Assembly: GCA_050013875.1 (NCBI GenBank)
Contig: JBEKEK010000076.1
Location: forward strand, 1 to 64,000
Length of the DNA stretch: 64,000 nt
DNA from: Trebonia sp050013875
GTDB taxonomy: Bacteria; Actinomycetota; Actinomycetes; Streptosporangiales; Streptosporangiaceae
Direction of reading: 5' to 3'
The stretch's first letter is position 1, and every line of letters begins with the position of its first letter. Both the position numbers and the translations under genes were made by a program. The notes under the pieces are model-generated. The model saw only the letters and a list, made by a program, of their open reading frames with translations. It was not told the origin of the DNA and did no database searches. Positions 26,148 through 34,501 of this stretch are shown one piece after another.

Positions 26148-26576
26148 ATGACGGTCGAGCTGAAGGTCAGGTTCCCGGTCGAGGACGCGACGCTGTCACT
26201 GCTCCACCACCGGGCGTTCAGACCTGACCGCCCGGATACCGACGCCGCCATCCGCCCGTGGGCGGAACGCCTGGAACGCCACAGCCTGACCTGGATCGGC
26301 GCGTTCAGCGAGGGCCGGCTGGTCGGTTTTGTGCACGCCGTCTGGGACGGCGGGACCCACGCGTTCATCCTGGACACCGCGGTGCACCCGGACTTCCAGG
26401 GTCGCGGCATCGGACGGGACCTGGTGCGGGCGGTGACCGGTGAGGCGTTCAAGGCGGGCTGCGACTGGGTGCACGTCGACTACGAGCCCGCGCTCACGCG
26501 CTTCTACGAGAACGCGTGCGGGTTCCGGCCGACAGCGGCCGGGCTCCGCTCCGCCCGGTTACGCCGCCGGCCGTGA
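26148..26576 (+). CDS. GNAT family N-acetyltransferase
   Basis: 142 residues in one GNAT domain. The acetyl-CoA-binding motif A is clear: FILDTAVHPDFQGRGIGRDL, with QGRGIG as the R/Q-x-x-G-x-G pyrophosphate loop. The C-terminal motif B region (CDWVHVDYEPALTRFYENAC, GFRPTAAG) has the usual Tyr. It transfers an acetyl group to an amine; the acceptor cannot be predicted. Two of its last codons are Arg-rich and may be an extension. The NmrA-like reductase gene follows on the same strand. Confidence 0.85.
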   Translation: MTVELKVRFPVEDATLSLLHHRAFRPDRPDTDAAIRPWAERLERHSLTWIGAFSEGRLVGFVHAVWDGGTHAFILDTAVHPDFQGRGIGRDLVRAVTGEAFKAGCDWVHVDYEPALTRFYENACGFRPTAAGLRSARLRRRP

Positions 26577-26741
26577 TCAGGCCAAGACGATGGCCGTGGC
26601 CGTCGTGCCGGGCAAGCTCGCGCGGCGGATTCCCTGGTGTATGAACCCGGGCTCGCGGGTAGTCGGGACATGTCCTGGTTACGGGGGCGGTCCGGCCTGG
26701 CCACGGTGGCCGGGCCGACCGCGCAAGGCTCGGGGGGGCCA

Positions 26742-27641
26742 TTGAAAGTTCTGGTAGCGGGCGCGTCCGGCTTCGTCGGCCGGCGGTTGTGCGTGGCCCT
26801 TGACCAAGCCGGCCACGATGTGGTCGCCATGACCAGGAACCCGGCCCGCTACCACGGAGCGGGCACGCCGGTGCGCGGCGACGTTCAGGACCCCGCCACC
26901 CTGGAGCCCGCCATGACTGGCTGCCAGGCCGCGTACTACCTGGTGCACTCCCTCCAGGACGCGGACTTCGAGCGCATGGACGCCGCCGGGGCCACCGCCT
27001 TCGGCGACGCGGCCGCCCGGGCCGGCCTGGCCCGCATCATCTACCTGGGCGGCCTTGGCAACGACGCGGACAACCTCTCCGCCCACCTGCGCAGCCGCCG
27101 GGAGGTCGAGAGCCTGCTCGGCGCGGGCGGGGTGCCGGTCACCGTCATCCGGGCCGGGATCATCATCGGGCACGGCGGTATCTCCTGGGAGCTGACCCGC
27201 CAGCTCGTCGAGCACCTGCCGGTCATGGTCACCCCGCAGTGGGTCGCCACCCGCACCCAGCCGATCGCGGTCGATGACGTGGTGCGGTACCTGGCCGGCG
27301 TGCTGGTGCCGCCGGAGGCGGCCGGCCGGGTCTATGAGGCCGGCGGCCCGGAGGTGCTCCAGTACTCGACGATGCTGGAGCGCGTCGCCGCCATCGAGAA
27401 CCGCCCGCTGGTCATCCTGCCGGTGCCGCTGCTCAGCCCCTGGCTGTCGTCGCTGTGGCTGACCCTGGTGACCGACGTCGACACGGGTACCGGCCGGAAC
27501 CTGATCGACTCCATGACCAACGAGGTGATCGTGCACGACCAGTCGATCAAGGAGCTGGTCCCCATCCAGCCCATGTCCTACGACGACGCTGTGCGCATGG
27601 CGCTCCGCGAACGGCGCGAGGCCCAGCAGGCGAGCTCGTGA
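26742..27641 (+). CDS. NmrA/atypical SDR family NAD(P)-binding protein
   Basis: 299 residues if it starts at the TTG at 26742, just before the first strand KVLVAGASGFVGRRLCVAL; in-frame ATGs at 26670 and 26637 are alternatives. The GASGFVG loop binds NAD(P). The sequence continues VVAMTRNPARY, YYLVHSL, IIYLGGLGND and IRAGIIIGHGG, as in DUF2867-type NAD(P)H-binding proteins of actinobacteria. No classical YxxxK is evident (YLGG in its place), so it may be a sensor or reductase of unknown substrate. It overlaps the next gene by GTGA (27638-27641), implying coupled expression. Confidence 0.82.
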   Translation: MKVLVAGASGFVGRRLCVALDQAGHDVVAMTRNPARYHGAGTPVRGDVQDPATLEPAMTGCQAAYYLVHSLQDADFERMDAAGATAFGDAAARAGLARIIYLGGLGNDADNLSAHLRSRREVESLLGAGGVPVTVIRAGIIIGHGGISWELTRQLVEHLPVMVTPQWVATRTQPIAVDDVVRYLAGVLVPPEAAGRVYEAGGPEVLQYSTMLERVAAIENRPLVILPVPLLSPWLSSLWLTLVTDVDTGTGRNLIDSMTNEVIVHDQSIKELVPIQPMSYDDAVRMALRERREAQQASS

Positions 27642-28318
27642 CGCCCGGGCGCGGTGACCCCGCCGGGTTCAGCACGTCTGCCTGGCTGGGGGCGGCCGGG
27701 CTGGGGGCGGCGGCGCTGCTCAGGTCCTCGTTCGCCGCCAAGGCCGGTTCGGCGCGCTTCTACCTGCTGACCACCAGCCTGGCCGGTACCTGGACGGCCG
27801 CCGCACTCGGCGCGGGCCCCATCCCGTGGCGCGGCGACGGCTGGCGCGACCGCCCCGGGGGGGCGGTGCGTGCCCTTGTCGTCGTCCCCGTCGTCACCGG
27901 GGCCGCCACCTTCGCCATGTTCTACGGCGCGGCGCGGGCCGCCCGCCGGAACCGCGGTCTGCGCCGTGCCATCGCCAGCGTGCTGCGCTACGCCGATGCC
28001 GGGTCAACCCCGCTGGTGGTGCTGATCGCGTCCGGCAGCGGGGTGGCGGAGGAACTGTTCTTCCACGGCGCACTGTGGTCCGGGCCGCGTCCGCTCCGCA
28101 CCACCACCCTCGCCTACGCCGCGTCGACCGCCGCCACCGGCAACCCGGCGCTGGTGCTGGCCGGCCTGATCACCAGCGTGATCTTCGGCTGGCAGCGGGA
28201 CGTCACCGGCGGTGTGCTCGCCCCGGCCGTCACCCACGTCACCTGGTCGGTGCTCATGCTGCGCTACCTCACGCCGTTGTTCCTTGACGCCGACCAGCCG
28301 CCGGACAGCAGCGGCTGA
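27638..28318 (+). CDS. CPBP family intramembrane protease-like protein
   Basis: 226 residues from the GTG at 27638, which overlaps the upstream stop. About five or six hydrophobic spans are seen. CPBP (Abi/Rce1-type) motif 1 appears as VAEELFFHGALW, where the common EExxxR is EExxxH. Later motifs are IFGWQRDVTGG and PAVTHVTWSVLML with the metal-type His. Such glutamate/His membrane proteases cleave prenylated or peptide substrates and often process bacteriocins or regulators. Its own substrate is unknown. Coupling to the NmrA-like reductase suggests a shared role. Confidence 0.8.
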   Translation: MTPGRGDPAGFSTSAWLGAAGLGAAALLRSSFAAKAGSARFYLLTTSLAGTWTAAALGAGPIPWRGDGWRDRPGGAVRALVVVPVVTGAATFAMFYGAARAARRNRGLRRAIASVLRYADAGSTPLVVLIASGSGVAEELFFHGALWSGPRPLRTTTLAYAASTAATGNPALVLAGLITSVIFGWQRDVTGGVLAPAVTHVTWSVLMLRYLTPLFLDADQPPDSSG

Positions 28319-28474
28319 CCGTTCTTAGACGCGACCTGCAGGTTCCTAAGTTGTGCGCACCTGTTGCGATACGGACATTGACCGGCATCCCTCGTCGTGC
28401 CTCAATGTGGTAAATGCCACGTTTCCGTTCGGCGTCGAACGGACTTAAGCGGCAGGCGACAGAGGGGAACAGTC

Positions 28475-30859
28475 ATGCTCTCTACCTCTCGGCGGGTCAT
28501 CGGGTACGTCTTCGTCATCGCCTGCCTGCTGCTGGCCGGCCTGGCCGGCTTTGCGCCACAGGCACGGGCCGCGACCACCACCATCAGCGTGAACGGCACC
28601 AGTGCGGGCCTGACGTTCGGCGGCATCGGCGCGATCAGCGGCGGCGGCGGCAACTCGCGGCTGCTGACCGACTATCCCGCCGCCGAACAGCAGCAGATTC
28701 TGGATTACCTATTCAAGCCCGACTACGGCGCCAGCCTGCAGATCCTCAAGGTCGAGATCGGCGGTGACACGAATTCAACCGATGGCGCGGAGTCCAGCAT
28801 CGAGCACACGAGCGGCTCCATTAACTGCAATAGCGGGTACGAGTGGTGGCTGATGGAGCAGGCCAAGGCGCTCAACCCGAATATCAAGCTCTACGGCCTG
28901 GCCTGGGGCGCGCCCGGCTGGGTCAGCACCTTCTGGTCCACCGCCACCATCAACTACCTGGTCAGCTGGCTGAACTGCGCGACCTCGCACGGCCTCACCA
29001 TCAACTACCTCGGCGGCTGGAACGAACGCGGCTACAACATCTCCTGGTACGAGCAGCTCAGGTCCACGCTCAACGCCGATGGGTACTCAGCCGTGCAGAT
29101 CGTGGGCGCGGACTCGGACTGGTCGATCGCCACCGATATCGCCGGCAACTCGGCGTTCGCGAACGCGGTCTCGATCATCGGCGTGCACTACCCGTGCACC
29201 GGTGGCGACGGCGGCAGCGCTGACACCTGCCCGGCCAACGCCACCGCCGAGAGCACCGGCAAGCCCCTCTGGGCCAGCGAGAACGGGTCTCAGGATCTCA
29301 ACGGCGGCGCTCCCGCGCTCATCCGGTCCATCATCCGCGGCTATACCGACGCGGAGCTGACCGGCTACATCAACTGGCCGCTGATCGCTTCCATTTACCC
29401 CGACCTGCCCTACGACGACGACGGGCTGATGCTGGCGAACCAGCCATGGTCTGGCGCCTACAGCACCGGCGAGAGCCTGTGGGCCACCGCGCAAGTCACC
29501 CAGTTCACCCAGCCAGGCTGGCAGTTCCTCAATACCGGTTCCGGCTACCTCGGCGGCGCCGAGTCCAACGGCAGCTACGTCACGCTCAAGTCCACCGACG
29601 GCACCGACTACTCCACGATCATCGAGACCACCACCGCCAGCGCCGCCCAGACGGTCGACGTCAACGTGTCGGGCGGCCTGTCCACCGGGACCGTGAAAGT
29701 GTGGTCCACTGACGTCAACGCGCCCACCGCTGCCAACACCTTCGTCCAGCAGGCCAGCATCACCCCGGTGAGCGGCGCCTACTCGCTCACCGTGCAGCCC
29801 GGCTATATTTACACGCTGACCACCACGACCGGCCAGGGCAAGGGCACCGCGACCGGCCCCGCGCAGAGCACACTGGCGCTCCCGTACTCCGACACCTTCG
29901 CCAGCGACACCGTGGGCCAGCAGCCGCGGTACCTGTCTCAGATGCAGGGTGCCTTCGAGGTGGAACCGTGCGCGGGCGGCCGCTCGGGAGACTGCCTGCA
30001 GCAGCAGGCGGCGACCGAGCCGGTCGAGTGGGACGACAACGCTGACCCGTACACCATCGGCGGGAATCTGAGCTGGGCAAACTACACCGTGTCGGCCGAC
30101 GCGATGATGGAGCAGGCGGGCGCGGTCCAGTTGCTCGGCCGGGTCGGCACCATGGAGCCGTTCGACCCGGCCGACATCAACGACTACTACCTGCAGCTCA
30201 GCAATACCGGTGCCTGGTCGATCGTGCGCAACGCCACCAGCGGCACGCTGACGACGCTGGCCAGCGGCACGGTGACGGCGCCCGGCCTGGATACCTGGCA
30301 GCAGCTGTCGCTGACCTTCAACGGCGGCACCATCAGCGCGGCGATCAACGGCACGACGGTCGGCAGCGTCACCGACTCGGCCTACGCCTCAGGCATGATC
30401 GGGCTCGGGACCTCTAGCTATCAGACCGACCAGTTCAGCGATCTGTCGACCACCCTAGTCGGCTCGGCCACGCCGACCGGCGAGATCATCGCGGGCGATG
30501 ACACCGCCGAGTGCGCGGATGTCAACGGCGGGTCAAGCACTCCCGGCACCAAGGTGCAGATGTGGGACTGCAGCGGCAACACGACGTCGCAAGAGTGGAC
30601 CATGGAGAGCAACGGGACCGTTGAGATCAACGGCCAGTGCCTGGACATCACCGGCGCCAGCACCGCCAACGGCGCCCTTATCGAGGAGTGGACCTGCAAC
30701 GGGGGCGCCAACCAGCAGTGGCTCGCCGTCAACGGCGAGCTAGTCAACCCGGTCTCAGGCAAGTGCCTCGACGACCCCGGGTTCGCCACCACCGAAGGCA
30801 CCCAACTGGACCTCTGGACCTGCAACGGGGGTTCGAACCAGCAGTGGAGCGCGCCGTGA
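28475..30859 (+). CDS. Secreted GH59 galactosidase (galactocerebrosidase-like) with ricin-type lectin domain
   Basis: 794 residues from the ATG at 28475, with GAGGGG upstream. A signal peptide covers residues 1-32 (basic start, then YVFVIACLLLAGLAGF, cut after ARA). Residues ~35-420 are a GH59 catalytic barrel: FGGIGAISGGGGNSRLLTDY, KVEIGGDTNSTDG, YGLAWGAPGW, acid/base Glu in LGGWNERGYN and nucleophile Glu in LWASENGSQD. A beta-sandwich follows (~500-660). The last ~125 residues are a RICIN beta-trefoil with QEW, QQW and QQW repeats. It likely removes galactose from galactolipids or galactosides outside the cell, with the lectin tethering it to sugar. Single gene. Confidence 0.9.
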   Translation: MLSTSRRVIGYVFVIACLLLAGLAGFAPQARAATTTISVNGTSAGLTFGGIGAISGGGGNSRLLTDYPAAEQQQILDYLFKPDYGASLQILKVEIGGDTNSTDGAESSIEHTSGSINCNSGYEWWLMEQAKALNPNIKLYGLAWGAPGWVSTFWSTATINYLVSWLNCATSHGLTINYLGGWNERGYNISWYEQLRSTLNADGYSAVQIVGADSDWSIATDIAGNSAFANAVSIIGVHYPCTGGDGGSADTCPANATAESTGKPLWASENGSQDLNGGAPALIRSIIRGYTDAELTGYINWPLIASIYPDLPYDDDGLMLANQPWSGAYSTGESLWATAQVTQFTQPGWQFLNTGSGYLGGAESNGSYVTLKSTDGTDYSTIIETTTASAAQTVDVNVSGGLSTGTVKVWSTDVNAPTAANTFVQQASITPVSGAYSLTVQPGYIYTLTTTTGQGKGTATGPAQSTLALPYSDTFASDTVGQQPRYLSQMQGAFEVEPCAGGRSGDCLQQQAATEPVEWDDNADPYTIGGNLSWANYTVSADAMMEQAGAVQLLGRVGTMEPFDPADINDYYLQLSNTGAWSIVRNATSGTLTTLASGTVTAPGLDTWQQLSLTFNGGTISAAINGTTVGSVTDSAYASGMIGLGTSSYQTDQFSDLSTTLVGSATPTGEIIAGDDTAECADVNGGSSTPGTKVQMWDCSGNTTSQEWTMESNGTVEINGQCLDITGASTANGALIEEWTCNGGANQQWLAVNGELVNPVSGKCLDDPGFATTEGTQLDLWTCNGGSNQQWSAP

Positions 30860-31186
30860 CGCAAGTCAGGGCGCGGCGCCAACCGCGTGCCGCCGAATCG
30901 GCGCTCAAATACAAGCGCATCCGAGTTCGCGCGGGCGCGCAGATTTTCCCCTTCGACCTATCGGGAGGCCAGAGAGCACGGCGGCGCGGCCTTGATCCGA
31001 GCCCTCCATCCCGCAGTGATCAAGGATGGCGGAAGTTAGAGGCTGGGCCGGCATTGGACCTTGCTCTCTTCCCATAGGCGGTTTCTGGGCGTACGTTTCT
31101 GGAAAGAGAGTGGGGCACTTGCTGCTCACGTCGCATTGGCGCAAACGATCCCGCGCTCCCGAAGGGAAGATCAGCAAGGAACCGCG
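30860..31186. other. Intergenic region before the RiPP-like cluster
   Basis: These 327 bp lie between the GH59 gene and the first precursor-like gene. GC is lower towards the right end. I see no supported gene or strong hairpin. The last ~25 bases (GGAAGATCAGCAAGGAACCG) match the ribosome-site region of the second precursor-like gene. Confidence 0.5.
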
Positions 31187-31645
31187 ATGAGTACTCCTGG
31201 CTTCACAGCAGAGCGCGCGCTGGCAGCCCATCCCGGCTCGAATCGGGCCGTTCCGGTACCTGCGCCGCGCGGCGCGCCGTCGGCCGATCGCGTCCTTCCC
31301 CAAGCCATTCACTGGGGCAGTTACTCCAAGTCGTGTTACTCCCCCGGTGTGGCGGAATGGGGCTCGATACTATGGGGCATCCCGTGGGGGCAATCGTGGG
31401 AAACCACGTGCGCAACCACTCCCGGCAGCCCCCCGGGGATCAGCCCTTCCCGGGCGCCGAATAGATGCTGGAATTCGGGATTGAACGAATGGGGCTATTG
31501 GTACGTATCTGACAGCAGTTGCTGCATCGCGACGGGTGACTGCGTATGCGGCGCAAATGACACCTGCCTCTGCGCTTGGGAATGCGCTTCTGGTACAGTA
31601 TGGGCTAGCGCGGGCGTGTGCGGTTCAGGCAGCCTTTGCGACTGA
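31187..31645 (+). CDS. Cysteine-rich precursor-like protein 1 (TPGFTAE leader)
   Basis: 152 residues from the ATG at 31187 with AAGGA 6 bases upstream. Residues 1-45 have no Cys (STPGFTAERALAAHPGS, then APRGAPSADRVLPQAIHWGS). The rest is rich in Cys, Trp, Gly and Ser, with 12 Cys after residue 48, including a dense run near the end (SCCIATGDCVCGANDTC). Central blocks ILWGIPWGQSW and LNEWGYWYVSD are shared with the second copy at 32967-33371. There is no signal peptide. The shape (conserved Cys-free start, variable Cys-rich end, protease next door) suggests a ribosomally made peptide precursor, by inference. The third-position GC is lower than in most window genes. Confidence 0.72.
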   Translation: MSTPGFTAERALAAHPGSNRAVPVPAPRGAPSADRVLPQAIHWGSYSKSCYSPGVAEWGSILWGIPWGQSWETTCATTPGSPPGISPSRAPNRCWNSGLNEWGYWYVSDSSCCIATGDCVCGANDTCLCAWECASGTVWASAGVCGSGSLCD

Positions 31646-31788
31646 CATCCCAATGGTACGCGGTCTACGCAGTGGGCATCCCGGCGTCAATAGCGGTCGA
31701 GCTGACAGGTGATCTGGTATTGACCTGAAGGTTTTTGGCTGGTAGGCCAGAGCTAAGCGAGTTCGGCGAGCGTCGGCGGGAGGACACG

Positions 31789-31992
31789 GTGTCCAGCGCG
31801 GAACCGGAGGACTCGTCGCGGCGAGGGCCGCGACAAGTCCGCCTGCCAGGGTTTCTCATTGAGGATGACATCGGGGCGGGCGAGATGATTAAGCGTGCCA
31901 CGTCGGCCGTTGGCATAAAGCCGTGTGGTGGTTGCGCACGGCGGGCAGCGGCGCTGGACCGCCGGATCACCCTGACCGGCCGCCGCCCCTGA
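31789..31992 (+). CDS. 67-residue protein with PCGGC motif
   Basis: The GTG at 31789 has GGGAGG 5 bases upstream; the frame is open further left but without a ribosome site. The product ends VRLPGFLIEDDIGAGEMIKR, ATSAVGIKPCGGC, ARRAAALDRR. I recall similar short proteins with a G-[IV]-x-P-C-x-G-C-x-x-R core in unrelated bacteria, but cannot confirm this here. The CxxC could bind metal or act in thiol exchange on the Cys-rich partners. It lies 32 bp before the PatG-C-like gene, with which it probably forms an operon. Confidence 0.55.
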   Translation: MSSAEPEDSSRRGPRQVRLPGFLIEDDIGAGEMIKRATSAVGIKPCGGCARRAAALDRRITLTGRRP

Positions 31993-32024
31993 CGCACTAC
32001 CTCCAGCCGGAGAGGGAGTCGCAC

Positions 32025-32942
32025 ATGTCAAGCCCGACGCATGACCAGCCAATCGCGGTATCGATTCCGGAGAACATCACAGGTCCGCCGCAGGCGCCCG
32101 CGCCAGTTCCAGCCGCGCGGCAGGAGGGCGGCCCTGCTGAAGCGCAGGGGCCGGCCGGTCAGCAGAACGCCTATGTCTACGGCATCGGCCAGGTGCAGCC
32201 GCGGTTCCCAAGCGTTGCCATCCAGAAGGAATTCGCCCAAGCAGCCGGCCGCGGCGAGACCGGCGGCCAGACAGACAGGCAGGTAATCGCGTCGGTGTTG
32301 GGGGACCGGGCCAATCGGTACTTGGTTCGCCAGATGTGCTGGGTCTTCGTCATTGAGGGACTGGAGACTTACATCCTGCTGCCGAATGACCCGGCCGACT
32401 ACGACCTGCTGGTCCAGGCGGTCCGGCCCGAGCCCGACCCGGTGGACGTCGATGTCATCGTGGGCGCCAGGGGACCGTTCGCACCGCCCCAGCTATGCAA
32501 CGGCCTTGGGTTGCCTGTGGTACGCGTCGACCAGTTGTACTCCTTCGACCGGGAATCTCTGATCGGCGCTCTGCCACTGCCCGAAGGCACCGCTGAGTCC
32601 GGGGAGGCGGCTTTCCGTGCCTCAGCCCGTGAGCTGTTCGACCGGATAATCCAGGTGGCCGACAACGCCGGCGCGACCGATGAACACCGCGCGCTGAACT
32701 ACCTGGCGGTCCGATACCCGGTCATCTATTCAACTGCGGCCACGGAGCACGAGGGGAACAGTTCGCTAGCCGCGGTAGAGGTACGGCCCTCACGGCTCAG
32801 CGGCGTCCGCTCGGTCGTGGATGTCATCTTCAGCTACACTCATCGCCAGACCGACGTGGCCACGAAATACTTCTGCCGGGTGGACGTGACCGAGGAATTC
32901 CCGTTCCTAGTCACCAAACTCTCGCCGTTCTTCGACCGTTGA
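32025..32942 (+). CDS. PatG C-terminal-domain-like protein
   Basis: 305 residues from the ATG at 32025 with GAGGGAG 8 bases upstream. Residues 1-55 are a disordered Pro/Ala/Gln-rich start. The rest (NAYVYGIGQVQPRFPSVAIQ, FAQAAGRGETGGQTDRQVI, RYLVRQMCWVFVIEGLETYI, ALNYLAVRYPVIY, VDVIFSYTHRQTDVATKYFC, RVDVTEEFPFLVTKLSPF) reads like the C-terminal domain of cyanobactin maturation protease PatG, which is usually fused to a subtilase. Here it is a separate gene and the subtilase is encoded nearby on the other strand. Its exact role is unknown even in cyanobactins. The match is by recall and should be checked. Confidence 0.65.
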   Translation: MSSPTHDQPIAVSIPENITGPPQAPAPVPAARQEGGPAEAQGPAGQQNAYVYGIGQVQPRFPSVAIQKEFAQAAGRGETGGQTDRQVIASVLGDRANRYLVRQMCWVFVIEGLETYILLPNDPADYDLLVQAVRPEPDPVDVDVIVGARGPFAPPQLCNGLGLPVVRVDQLYSFDRESLIGALPLPEGTAESGEAAFRASARELFDRIIQVADNAGATDEHRALNYLAVRYPVIYSTAATEHEGNSSLAAVEVRPSRLSGVRSVVDVIFSYTHRQTDVATKYFCRVDVTEEFPFLVTKLSPFFDR

Positions 32943-32966
32943 ACGTGCTGATGCCGCCCCGGCCAG

Positions 32967-33371
32967 TTAATCGCCGCGCTGGGTTACCCAGCAGGGGGTG
33001 GGGTAATCGCCGGGCGGACATTTTGCGTCCGGTAGGAGCCAGTAGCCCCATTCATTCACAGCGATTCCCGCTACGTACTCTGTGCAGCAGGCATAGGGGT
33101 CCACGGGATGGCTGAAACCGGACGGCTGGCCGGGAGTGCTGGCACAAGTGTTTAGCCACGATTGGCCCCATGGGATGCCCCATATGATGGCACTAGTCGC
33201 TGAGATTCCAGGACCCACGCACTTGTAAGTCGAGAAGCTCCCCCAGTGGACCGCCTGGGGAATGATCCGCTCGGCGGATGGCGCTCCGCCCGCCAAGATC
33301 ACCGGAACGCCGCTGCCAGCAGCGGGGCGGACGCCCAGTGCGTGTTCTGCGGTGAAGCCAGGAGTGGTCAT
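32967..33371 (-). CDS. Cysteine-rich precursor-like protein 2 (TPGFTAE leader)
   Basis: 134 residues. Its ATG overlaps the subtilase stop (ATGA at 33368-33371) and has AAAGGAG 5-6 bases upstream. The N-terminus TTPGFTAEHALG, GGAPSAERIIPQAVHWGSFS parallels copy 1. IIWGIPWGQSWLNTCASTPG and AVNEWGYWLL are the shared core blocks. It has 6 Cys, against 12 in copy 1, and the C-terminal ends differ completely. The homology includes the ribosome-site DNA. Direct coupling to the protease is strong evidence that this protein is its substrate or cofactor. Confidence 0.75.
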   Translation of the reverse strand: MTTPGFTAEHALGVRPAAGSGVPVILAGGAPSAERIIPQAVHWGSFSTYKCVGPGISATSAIIWGIPWGQSWLNTCASTPGQPSGFSHPVDPYACCTEYVAGIAVNEWGYWLLPDAKCPPGDYPTPCWVTQRGD

Positions 33372-34297
33372 GACGGCTCCTTTGCTGATCTTCCTTTGAA
33401 AGGTGTCTCCGGTGCCAGCGACGCATAGGCGGCCCAGGCATCAAGCAATGGCGGAATGATCGTCTTGCGCGGGCGCGCAGTGCCGCAAAGCGCCGCTCGC
33501 ACCAGGGTCGGCCCGGCGCCGGGCAATAGCGAAAGCAATAGGGCGAGCGCGCCGGTAACGAACGGCGTCGCCACGCTGGAACCGCTGGCCGTCGCGGGCT
33601 CGCCGTCCGGCGCAAGGCTCGTTACGCCACTACCGGGGGCGGTGAGCCCGCGGCGGCCGATGCCTGATCCCAGGGTCGCGTGAGGCAGCGGCAGGCCATC
33701 GTGATCGCAAGCCACGACGGGGATAACCCATGGGTGCCTGGTCAATGCCGAGCCCGCGATCGCGCCCTGGTTACCCGCGGCGGCTACGACGAGCACCCCG
33801 CGCGATGCGGCGTGGTCCAGGGCGCTGGTCAGCTCGTGCTGCTCGAGCATCGAGACCTGCCCGAAAGATGCGCTCACGTTGATCAGCCAAGCGCCCGCGT
33901 CCACGCATTCGGCCACAGCGGCGGCGAGTTCGGTCGCTGACGCTGACGGGCCGCCGTCGCCCTTCGTGAAGGCCTCGCGGCCATCTCCAGGGAAGATCGC
34001 CCGCAGTACGAGGCTGCACCCGGGGCAAATCCCCGGGGCGGCAGCGCCGCGGCGCCCGAACAGCATCCCCGCGATGAATGTGCCGTGCCCGTACTCGGCC
34101 GCGTGAGCCGCCCGGCGCGATCCGGGTAGCACCCGGACGGCCGCCCCACTAAGGTCCGGGTGATCCAGCAGCACCGGGCCGTCGATCAAGCCGACGATGA
34201 CCTCCGGAGTACCGATGGTCATCTCAACCAACCCGGTCAGCCCGGCCATGCCAAGATGACCGTTACCGACCTCCAGCTGCGGCGAGGAGACTACCAT
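33368..34297 (-). CDS. S8 subtilisin-like serine protease, PatA/PatG-like
   Basis: 309 residues. The catalytic triad is complete: Asp39 in VIVGLIDGPV, His71 in YGHGTFIAGMLFG and Ser241 in SGSSVATPF; the oxyanion Asn176 is in AAAGNQG. There is no signal peptide, prodomain or membrane anchor, so it should act in the cytosol, as do RiPP proteases. The GLIDGPVLLDHPDLSGA and CPGCSLVLRAIFPGDG phrasing is like the protease domains of cyanobactin PatA/PatG. PatG would also carry a C-terminal domain; a similar domain is encoded separately at 32025-32942. It is followed with an ATGA overlap by precursor-like gene 2. Confidence 0.85.
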   Translation of the reverse strand: MVVSSPQLEVGNGHLGMAGLTGLVEMTIGTPEVIVGLIDGPVLLDHPDLSGAAVRVLPGSRRAAHAAEYGHGTFIAGMLFGRRGAAAPGICPGCSLVLRAIFPGDGREAFTKGDGGPSASATELAAAVAECVDAGAWLINVSASFGQVSMLEQHELTSALDHAASRGVLVVAAAGNQGAIAGSALTRHPWVIPVVACDHDGLPLPHATLGSGIGRRGLTAPGSGVTSLAPDGEPATASGSSVATPFVTGALALLLSLLPGAGPTLVRAALCGTARPRKTIIPPLLDAWAAYASLAPETPFKGRSAKEPS

Positions 34298-34501
34298 CCT
34301 GAATTCCCGCGATCACTGACCCGTATGCGCACCGCGCACCTGCTCTCATAGCGTACGCCGGGAGATAATTCGCGTGAAGGGTTTGATTCCGCCATCACCC
34401 AGGCAGCCAGCGCGTCGGCAGCTTTGTTCGCCGGAATGTCAAGGTGGTGACCCCGGCTTCGGCTCTAGACGATTGACTCCAAGGGCTGCGGTGGCGCAAT
34501 T

